A DNA stretch of 64,000 nt from Arenicellales bacterium (GTDB taxonomy: Bacteria; Pseudomonadota; Gammaproteobacteria; Arenicellales; UBA868). Below are positions 29,121 through 36,375 of the stretch, in pieces; position 1 is the first letter of the stretch; each line of letters starts with the position of its first letter. Under the pieces are notes generated by a model, which was not told the origin of the DNA, made no database searches, and worked only from the letters and a program-made list of their open reading frames with translations. A program made the position numbers and the translations under genes. The stretch lies in assembly GCA_030754035.1 (NCBI GenBank), contig JASMBC010000003.1, positions 1 through 64,000 on the forward strand. Reading direction: 5' to 3'.

Positions 29121-30050
29121 GTGGAAAACGACGGACAAACGTCGATGCGTGATACGGAATCAACCCGCCGGCGGTTCTGGTTAGGTAGCGCCGCTGCCCT
29201 GATGTCGGCCGTTGCGTTTTCGTCCAATGTCGCACTGTCGAAGCTGGCTTATGACTTTGGCACGAATCTGCATGCGCTCAATCTAATCCGGGCTGCTGTT
29301 TTTTTAGGTTGTCTGCTGGTGGCGGTATGGTTGTCCGGCTCTCAAGTTTCTATAAATCGGAATGAACTGTATCGTTGTCTAGCTCTCGGGGTATTGCTGT
29401 GTGCCGAGATGTATCTGTTGTTGGCGTCAATTCTTTTTATTCCAGTCGCTCTGGCAATACTCGTTTTCTATACTTATCCGATAATGATCGCCCTTTGGAC
29501 CTGGCGCACAGGGCAATGCCATTTTTCTTACTTTGGTCTGGGTGTTATGGCACTGGCCTTTATCGGCTTGATTATCACCTTGACTGGATCGGGTAGGCTG
29601 TTGGTAGGCTGGGATGGCAGAAACGGTATTGCCCTTGCCTTCATTGCCGCGATTTGCCTGGCGGCTATACTGCTGCTTAGCGAACGGGTTCTGGCAAGGC
29701 AGCCGGCAAAGATCATGATGCTCTACATGCTGTTCGGTGCAACAGCTGTGGTAGGTTTTGTGTCCTTATTTATCGCCGAGTTAACTTGGCCGGCGTCCCT
29801 CCAGGGGTGGCTGGCTTTGTGCGGCAGTGCCGCCTTGTACGTTGTAGCCACAATGCTGTTATTCAAGGCGGTTGACCTAGTCGGCTCCCTGCAGACAGCC
29901 ATTATCGATAACACCTCGCCCGTATGGGCCATGATTCTTGGGGTCATTGTGCTGGGGCAGTGGCTGACTGCACAGCAGGTGATGGGGGCGAGTGTCACGG
30001 TTGCCGCGGTGATGTTACTGCAGTGGATAGCGCGACCAAAGACTCGGTAG
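29121..30050 (+). CDS. EamA/DMT family transporter
   Basis: About 10 TM segments; ALMSAVAFSSNVALSKLAYDFGTNLHALNLIRAAVFL and a C-terminal EamA repeat (DNTSPVWAMILGVIVLGQWLTAQQVMGASV). Confidence 0.87.
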   Translation: MENDGQTSMRDTESTRRRFWLGSAAALMSAVAFSSNVALSKLAYDFGTNLHALNLIRAAVFLGCLLVAVWLSGSQVSINRNELYRCLALGVLLCAEMYLLLASILFIPVALAILVFYTYPIMIALWTWRTGQCHFSYFGLGVMALAFIGLIITLTGSGRLLVGWDGRNGIALAFIAAICLAAILLLSERVLARQPAKIMMLYMLFGATAVVGFVSLFIAELTWPASLQGWLALCGSAALYVVATMLLFKAVDLVGSLQTAIIDNTSPVWAMILGVIVLGQWLTAQQVMGASVTVAAVMLLQWIARPKTR

Positions 30051-30144
30051 ACGTTATGAACTGATACACGAGGTGGACCCGCTCATCTGCCCCCTTGCTC
30101 AGGTATTACCATAAGCGATTAAAGCCGGCGTTCGTCCAATTTCT

Positions 30145-30219
30145 GGGGGGCGTATACGGGGCAACTTCTAACCTCTCCCTTTACCATTGCTAGGCTCTAA
30201 AGTTACGTATACGCCCCCC
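30145..30219. repeat. Inverted repeat, 13-bp perfect arms GGGGGGCGTATAC / GTATACGCCCCCC
   Basis: Arms at 30145-30157 and 30207-30219, with an additional GGGGCAA (30158) / TTGCCCC (30225) pair. Confidence 0.85.
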
Positions 30220-30399
30220 ATATATTGCCCCTACGGCCTTTCTAAAGTAGTAGCAGATAGGCTCGTCCCTCTCTTCGCAGGGGCAATGCAAATCTCGGGT
30301 TCGTGTAAAACCCCTTAAATAGGCTGATTCTGGTACCCCCTTGAAAGCACCCTTCGTTTGCCCATTCACCTACAAGAAGTGGGGGAGTAGGATAAGGCA

Positions 30400-31455
30400 A
30401 TGAAACGCCTTCTTTTCTTATTGCTGGCGACTACTTTGCTGGTGATTGCTCCGCTCACCACTTTTGCCTGTCCAGAAGGTCAAAAAGCAAATAGCCGGAC
30501 GGGTGATTGTGAGCCGATACCGGGTCGGAAAAAAGCAGACCCTAACAAGATCAAACTAGATTCCTATGATATTGAATCTACTTTGCCGTCAACTGCGTCT
30601 GATTGGAGCAAAAACTCCCTCAAAGTTGACGCGACGTGGTCGTTCCCGGCTGAGGGAAAGCAGCCGTACCCGCTAGTCATCTATCTCCTCTCAAGCGGGG
30701 GGTACTGGAGTAGCTATGATGGGAAATGGATTAAATGGTTCAACAATCAAGGCTTTGCCACCTTATGGGTTGATCAGTACACCGCGCGAGGTATGAGCCT
30801 TAAAAAGGGTCTTGGTACCAAACAAAGTGGAATGTCGGATGCCTCCTATGTGAGCGATGCGTATGCCGCGATTAGAACAGCGAAAGCCGATCCGCGTATC
30901 GATCCCGAACGCATTGTAACTTTTGGGATGTCTTGGGGCGGTGGTGTGCAAATGTATTTAATGAGCCAATGGTTTCAGAAACAACTAGGTAATGGCAACG
31001 TCAATATTGCCGGCCATATCGCCTTGGGGCCAGCGTGTTATTTAACGGTTGAAAAACCTAAACCCACTACTGGCAAGATGCTTATGCTGTTGGGTGAGAA
31101 GGATAATTGGAATCAGCCAAAACCGTGCAGGAATTACGCAAAACGCCTACAGCAAGCTGGAGCGTCAATTACAGTGGAGACTGTGAAAGATGCAAACCAC
31201 GCTTGGGATTTGGATAAGACTACGAAGAGCTATCGTGCTGTTGTCTACCATTGCGATATTCGTTTCGACCCTGAAACGATGAACGCAAGAAATGTAGAGG
31301 AAGGGATAAAGGTCAATTTTTCGAGAGATGGTTGGGGGAGTCTTTGGGATAAATGTGAAAAGGAGGCAAAAGTAACCACTGGGGGAACAAAGAAGCAACT
31401 TAACTGGACACGTGAGCGTGTGAGAAAACATCTTGCAGACACGCTTGGTATGTAG
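30400..31455 (+). CDS. Secreted alpha/beta hydrolase (dienelactone hydrolase-like)
   Basis: Signal peptide MKRLLFLLLATTLLVIAPLTTFACP; ATLWVDQYTARG, VTFGMSWGGGVQMYLMS (GxSxG-like), DANHAWDLD. Confidence 0.78.
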   Translation: MKRLLFLLLATTLLVIAPLTTFACPEGQKANSRTGDCEPIPGRKKADPNKIKLDSYDIESTLPSTASDWSKNSLKVDATWSFPAEGKQPYPLVIYLLSSGGYWSSYDGKWIKWFNNQGFATLWVDQYTARGMSLKKGLGTKQSGMSDASYVSDAYAAIRTAKADPRIDPERIVTFGMSWGGGVQMYLMSQWFQKQLGNGNVNIAGHIALGPACYLTVEKPKPTTGKMLMLLGEKDNWNQPKPCRNYAKRLQQAGASITVETVKDANHAWDLDKTTKSYRAVVYHCDIRFDPETMNARNVEEGIKVNFSRDGWGSLWDKCEKEAKVTTGGTKKQLNWTRERVRKHLADTLGM

Positions 31456-31622
31456 TCTGAAAGGTATACGGTGTTAGTGACTGTTGGGAATGAAGCAAAC
31501 AGGGCATACAACGTAGACCCTGCACAGGGGGATTTGTCCCCATTCATGACTACACCAGACTTAGTACAGTGCGGTAAAAAAATAGGCAACCACTCAGCAA
31601 CATAACCGGTTAAGTCATCACA

Positions 31623-31659
31623 CCTGAATCCTGCCGGTCATCGACCGGCGGGATTCAGG
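31623..31659. terminator. Strong hairpin, 16-bp stem with one wobble
   Basis: CCTGAATCCTGCCGGT-CATCG-ACCGGCGGGATTCAGG, downstream of the hydrolase. No clear T-tract, so the terminator role is tentative. Confidence 0.55.
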
Positions 31660-31734
31660 GTATACCCAGATGCCTTAAGATGGTGATGTAGTAGCGTCGT
31701 ATTCCTCCTTTGCGTCTACCTTCCCCACGCTGAT

Positions 31735-31837
31735 ACCTAACCCAACCTTCACCCAATCCTCAGCCCATAAATGCGTATATCGAATTAGTATTACCCTCTG
31801 GTCGCCTCTCTGTAACAGGAATAAGATAGCGGCATGA
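31735..31837 (+). repeat. Dispersed intergenic repeat, copy F (longest form)
   Basis: CTAACCCAACCTTCACCCAATCCTCAGCCCATAAATGCGTATAT...CTCTGGTCGCCTCTCTGTAACAGGAATAAGATAGCGGCATGA. Confidence 0.75.
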
Positions 31838-31917
31838 GACAGGCGATAGTCATTCTCCTTGTGGGCTTCTTTACTTGGAGCGCGCACAGTTCAGCCCAGA
31901 GCAGGGTCAGGAATTGA
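31834..31917 (+). pseudogene. 27-codon stump: signal peptide followed by early stop
   Basis: ATG at 31834: MRQAIVILLVGFFTWSAHSSAQSRVRN*; hydrophobic core and AxA-like site, immediately after repeat copy F and at the island edge. Confidence 0.5.
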
Positions 31918-31993
31918 TGGGCAGCGACGGCTTTGGATTCCGCCGCACCGCAATAGGATCATCCAGGGAGTGAGGGGGCTGGAGTCTTGAGTA

Positions 31994-32956
31994 ATGCCGG
32001 GCACTGATCTCGATCCCCAGATGATGGCGGTGCTGGAAAAACAGCGAACGCTGGCAGCCCCTGCCGGCGACCTCGCACAAATGCCGCTGGAGGAAATACG
32101 CCGCTGTTATGAACTTGAACGCAGTTACTGGAACGCCGGCGCACCGGATGTGGCTTCGGTCCGGGAATCTACTATAAAGGGCCCGGTCGGCGATATCGCC
32201 CTGCGTTGTTACTTGCCGACAACCGACTCGCCTTTGCCAGGGCTGGTCTACCTGCACGGTGGTGGCTGGGTCGTGGGCAGCCTCGACAGCCACGACCGGA
32301 TCATGCGCCGCCTCGCCGCCGACTCTGGCACCGCGGTGGTGGGCGTGAACTACAGCCTCTCGCCGGAATACAAGTTTCCTGTCGCCCTCGAAGAAACCAC
32401 GGCCGTGATCGAATACCTCCAGGCCAGTGGTGGGGAACTGGGGGTAGACGGTCGCAGGCTTGCGCTCGGTGGTGACTCGGCCGGGGCCAACATGGCCGTC
32501 AGCGTTGCCCAGGCACAACATGCAGCCAACCCTGGCACCGTCCACTACCTGCTGCTGTATTACGGCGGCTACGGCCTGGCCGACTCGGCTTCCCGGCGCC
32601 TTTTTGGCGGCGCGGACGACGGCATGAGCGCCACAGACCTTGCCTTTTACCGTGACTGCTACCTGCGCAGCCCCGGCGAGGCCAAGGATTCGCGAGTCAA
32701 TGTCCTGGACGGCAATATCGCCGTGCTGCCGCCGGCCTTCATCGGCGTAGCGCAGTGCGACCCTCTGCGTGATGATTCCCTGGCCCTTAAGGCGCTGATG
32801 GCGCGCGCCGGAATCGCCAGTGAACTGCACATGTACCAGGGCGTGCTGCACGGGTTCCTGCACTACGGCCGCATGCTGGATAAGGCAAATACTGCCCTCA
32901 AAGAAGGCGCAGCTGCACTCGGGCAAGCGGTTCATCAGCTTAAAGAAGGTCTTTAG
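31994..32956 (+). CDS. Alpha/beta hydrolase (HSL/lipase type)
   Basis: YLHGGGWVVGSLDSHD (HGGGW oxyanion motif), LALGGDSAGANMAVSVA (GDSAG), LHGFLHYG. Confidence 0.9.
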   Translation: MPGTDLDPQMMAVLEKQRTLAAPAGDLAQMPLEEIRRCYELERSYWNAGAPDVASVRESTIKGPVGDIALRCYLPTTDSPLPGLVYLHGGGWVVGSLDSHDRIMRRLAADSGTAVVGVNYSLSPEYKFPVALEETTAVIEYLQASGGELGVDGRRLALGGDSAGANMAVSVAQAQHAANPGTVHYLLLYYGGYGLADSASRRLFGGADDGMSATDLAFYRDCYLRSPGEAKDSRVNVLDGNIAVLPPAFIGVAQCDPLRDDSLALKALMARAGIASELHMYQGVLHGFLHYGRMLDKANTALKEGAAALGQAVHQLKEGL

Positions 32957-32977
32957 TGGAACCCTTGACGCCATCTA

Positions 32978-33011
32978 TTACGTTAACGTAAACTAACTGA
33001 CGTTAGCGTAA
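32978..33011. promoter_or_regulatory. Tandem palindromic operator upstream of fadD
   Basis: TTACGTTAACGTAA (32978-32991, perfect palindrome) and TGACGTTAGCGTAA (32998-33011), 20 bp apart. Confidence 0.75.
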
Positions 33012-33060
33012 TAGCCAGCCCAACCCCGCCAGAGGTGGGCTAAACGACAGGGAGGATCGC

Positions 33061-34755
33061 ATGGAGCAATCAACACCGGCCTGGGTAGCCCATTATCCAC
33101 AAAGCATCGACTGGCAAGCGCCACTAGAGCGCCAACCGCTTTACCAGACCCTCGAGCAAACGGCCAGTAACTATCGTGACCATCCGGCCATCGACTTCCT
33201 CGGCCGCAAGTTGAACTACGGCGAGTTGTTCGAGCAGGTCAACCATGCGGCCAAAGGCTTGCAGTTGCTGGGAGTAAAGCCCGGCACCCGCATCGGCCTG
33301 TGCCTGCCCAATACACCTTATTCGGTCATCTGTTATTACGCCGCATTGTGCGTCGGAGCCACGGTAGTCAATTACAACCCACTGTACGTCGAGCGTGAAC
33401 TGGCCTTCCAGGTGGATGACAGCGGTACCGAAATCATGGTGACCATGGACCTCGAGGCCCTGTACCCCAAGGTTGCCGCGATGCTCTCGCGCACCGAGAG
33501 CCTCAAGAAGATTGTGGTATGCAAAATGGCCGCGGTGCTGCCGTCGGTCAAAGGCGTGCTCTTCAGCGTGTTAAAGCGTAAAGATATCGCCAGCATAGAA
33601 AAAAGCGACGCGGTGGTGCGCTTCGAGGATCTGATGAACAACGACGGCGATCCGACACCGGCCGAAGTGGATCTCGACGAAGGTATCGCAGTACTGCAGT
33701 ATACCGGCGGTACCACCGGCCAGCCCAAAGGTGCGATGCTGACCCAGGGCAACCTCTCGGCCAACGTCGCCCAAATGACGCTGTGGTTCATCGGCCTGCG
33801 GCCTGGCGAGGAGAAAGTGCTCGGCGTACTGCCACTTTTTCACGTTTTCGCCATGACCTGCGTGATGAATTTCGCAGTTGCCAGCGGTGCCGAGATGATC
33901 CTGCTGCCACGCTACGAATTAGAGCAAACGCTGAAAACCCTCCACAAGACGCACCCCACCCTGTTTCCGGCGGTGCCGACCATCTATACCAGTATCAACC
34001 AGGCGCCGACCTTGTCGAAGTATGACCTATCGTCCATTCGCTACTGTGTTTCGGGCGGGGCCCCGCTGCCACTGGAGGTCAAAAATACCTTTGAGAAACT
34101 GACTAAGTGCCGACTGGTCGAAGGCTATGGACTTAGCGAGACAGCGCCGGTTGCCACCTGCAACGCCATGGTGGGTGTCAACAAGGAAGGCTCTATCGGC
34201 CTGCCGGTGCCCCGCACTGAACTATCTATCCACGCTCTGGAAGAACCCCAGAATGCATTGCCCTCGGGCGAGCGCGGTGAGGTCTGGATCAAGGGTCCAC
34301 AGGTGATGAAGGGCTACTGGAATCGTGAGCAGGAAACCGCCGATAGCCTGCAGAACGGCTGGTTCCGCACCGGTGACGTGGGCTACATGGACGAGGAAGG
34401 GCACTTTTTCCTGGTCGACCGGATCAAGGACCTTATTCTCTGCGGTGGCTACAACGTGTACCCGCGGATGATCGAGGAGGCCGTCTACCTGCACCCGGCT
34501 GTGGCGGAAGTTACCGTTATCGGCATTGATGACGCCTACCGTGGGCAGAGCCCCAAGGCATTTATCAAGTTGAAGGAAGGCGCCAGTGTCACCGAGGACG
34601 AGATGCAAGCCTTTCTTGCCGACAAAATCTCGAAGATCGAGATGCCTTCCACTATCGAGTTTCGTGATGAGCTGCCCAAAACCATCATTGGCAAATTATC
34701 CAAAAAAGAACTGGTAGCCGAGGAGACTATGCGAACAAGTGAGCCTTCTGCCTGA
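33061..34755 (+). CDS. fadD: Long-chain fatty acid-CoA ligase
   Basis: AMP-binding motifs YTGGTTGQPKGAMLTQGN, YGLSETAPVATCN, GWFRTGDVGYMDEEGHFFLVDRIKDLILCGGYNVYPR; preceded by GGGAGG. Confidence 0.93.
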   Translation: MEQSTPAWVAHYPQSIDWQAPLERQPLYQTLEQTASNYRDHPAIDFLGRKLNYGELFEQVNHAAKGLQLLGVKPGTRIGLCLPNTPYSVICYYAALCVGATVVNYNPLYVERELAFQVDDSGTEIMVTMDLEALYPKVAAMLSRTESLKKIVVCKMAAVLPSVKGVLFSVLKRKDIASIEKSDAVVRFEDLMNNDGDPTPAEVDLDEGIAVLQYTGGTTGQPKGAMLTQGNLSANVAQMTLWFIGLRPGEEKVLGVLPLFHVFAMTCVMNFAVASGAEMILLPRYELEQTLKTLHKTHPTLFPAVPTIYTSINQAPTLSKYDLSSIRYCVSGGAPLPLEVKNTFEKLTKCRLVEGYGLSETAPVATCNAMVGVNKEGSIGLPVPRTELSIHALEEPQNALPSGERGEVWIKGPQVMKGYWNREQETADSLQNGWFRTGDVGYMDEEGHFFLVDRIKDLILCGGYNVYPRMIEEAVYLHPAVAEVTVIGIDDAYRGQSPKAFIKLKEGASVTEDEMQAFLADKISKIEMPSTIEFRDELPKTIIGKLSKKELVAEETMRTSEPSA

Positions 34756-35171
34756 TGGGTGCTGCGCAGATGGAAGACATGCTTACCGTGACTGGCCTGG
34801 CGCGCGAACTCGATCTAACGCCGCGGGCGATCCGCTTCTACGAGAGCAAGGGCTTGCTCCACCCCCAGCGGGCTGGCACTACCCGGGTTTATACCCACCG
34901 TGAGCGTGGCCGCTTACAGATCATCCTGCGCGGTAAGCGGCTGGGCTTCAGCCTGGCCGAGATCCGAGAATACCTGGATTTGTACGACGCCGACCCAGCC
35001 CAGCATGATCAGCTGGTGCTGCTGCTGAACAAGGTAAGTGAGCGCCTGGCAGATCTCAGGCGCCAGCAACAAGACCTCGAGGCCATTCTCGGGGAATTGA
35101 CTGACATCCGTACCCAGACATTGGCGGCCCTCGAACAACAGCCAATGCGCGCCGTCGGGGCCGATAACTGA
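34755..35171 (+). CDS. MerR family transcriptional regulator
   Basis: LTVTGLARELDLTPRAIRFYESKGLLHPQRAGTTRVYTHRERGRLQIILRGKRLGFSLAEIREYLDLYD; start overlaps the fadD stop. Confidence 0.92.
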   Translation: MGAAQMEDMLTVTGLARELDLTPRAIRFYESKGLLHPQRAGTTRVYTHRERGRLQIILRGKRLGFSLAEIREYLDLYDADPAQHDQLVLLLNKVSERLADLRRQQQDLEAILGELTDIRTQTLAALEQQPMRAVGADN

Positions 35172-35236
35172 CCCGCGGCATTTGGCCAAGCCAGCCCCGG
35201 GTAACGCGAACAACTCGCCAACATGGAGTAGCAAAA

Positions 35237-36373
35237 ATGAAAGACGTAGTTCTGGCCGGTTATGCCCGGTCGCCGTTTCACTTCGCCAGCAAGGGGGCCC
35301 TCGTCAAAGTACGGCCTGATGATCTCGCCAGCGCCGTGGTCAAAGGTCTGGTCGAGCGCACTGGGGTCAACCCTGACGACATCGAGGACCTGGCCCTGGG
35401 CTGCGCCTTCCCCGAGGGCGAGCAAGGCTTCAACATGGCCCGCCTGGTCGTGCTGATGGCGGGTCTGCCAATTTCCGTGGCCGGGGTCACGATAAACCGC
35501 TTTTGCGGCTCGTCCATGCAGGCCATCCACATGGCTGCAGGTGCCATCCAGATGGGTGCAGGTGAGGCCTACATCTGCGCCGGAGTCGAGTCCATGAGCC
35601 GGGTACCCATGTCGGGTTTTAATCCCATGCCCAACGCCGCGCTGTACCAGACCATGCCTGAGGCCTACATGTCTATGGGCGAAACTGCCGAGAACGTCGG
35701 CCGCGAGTACAACATCTCGCGTGAAGAGCAGGAAATGTTTGCGCTCGACAGCCAGCAAAAAGCGGTGGCTGCCCAGTCCGACGGGCGCCTGGCCGGGGAG
35801 ATCGTTCCGATCCAGGCCAATGGCAGCAACATCGACGCCGATGGCTGCATGCGACCCGATACCAGCCTTGAGGGCCTGGCTGGCCTTAAACCCGCTTTCG
35901 ACGAAAAGGGCACCGTCACCGCCGGCACCGCTTCACCACTCACCGACGGTGCAGCGGCCACGTTAGTCTGTACTGCAGAGTATGCGGCAGCAAATAACCT
36001 GGCACCGCTGGCGCGTATCGCGAGCTTTGCGGTCTCCGGTTGCCAACCGGAGACCATGGGCCTGGGACCTATTTTCTCCTCGCGCAAAGCCCTTGAGCGC
36101 GCCGGTATCAGCGCCGGCGATCTCAATGTAGTCGAGATCAACGAGGCATTCGCGACCCAGTCCATCGCCTCGATCCGCGATCTCGAACTCGACCCCAGCA
36201 CGGTCAACATTGACGGTGGCGCCATCGCCATCGGCCATCCACTGGGTGCAACCGGTGCTCGCATCACCGGCAAGGCCGCCCAGGTCCTGCAGCGCGAGGG
36301 CGGTCGCTGGGCGCTCTCGACCCAGTGCATCGGCGGTGGCCAGGGCATCGCCACGGTGCTGGAGGCAGTCTGA
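35237..36373 (+). CDS. fadA: Acetyl-CoA C-acyltransferase (thiolase)
   Basis: NRFCGSSMQAIHMAAGAIQMG, NEAFATQS, GGAIAIGHPLGATGAR, STQCIGGGQGIATVLE. Confidence 0.93.
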   Translation: MKDVVLAGYARSPFHFASKGALVKVRPDDLASAVVKGLVERTGVNPDDIEDLALGCAFPEGEQGFNMARLVVLMAGLPISVAGVTINRFCGSSMQAIHMAAGAIQMGAGEAYICAGVESMSRVPMSGFNPMPNAALYQTMPEAYMSMGETAENVGREYNISREEQEMFALDSQQKAVAAQSDGRLAGEIVPIQANGSNIDADGCMRPDTSLEGLAGLKPAFDEKGTVTAGTASPLTDGAAATLVCTAEYAAANNLAPLARIASFAVSGCQPETMGLGPIFSSRKALERAGISAGDLNVVEINEAFATQSIASIRDLELDPSTVNIDGGAIAIGHPLGATGARITGKAAQVLQREGGRWALSTQCIGGGQGIATVLEAV

Positions 36374-36375
36374 CC

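Noticed and set aside
30279-30320. Possible tRNA 3'-end fragment (TCTCGGGTTCGTGTAAAACCCC)
   Set aside because: A T-loop-like GGGTTCG is present, but no acceptor/anticodon arms can be built around it. Chance resemblance is more likely.
26669-31837. Classical integron attC sites in the module array
   Set aside because: RYYYAAC-like boxes occur at the left of copies B, D and F (ACCTAAC, ATCCAAC, ACCCAAC), but no matching GTTRRRY partner or inverted L boxes appear at the right ends, and no integron integrase is in the window.
31907-32974. 355-aa minus-strand ORF
   Set aside because: Shadow ORF antisense to the well-supported alpha/beta hydrolase 31994..32956; no recognisable motif.
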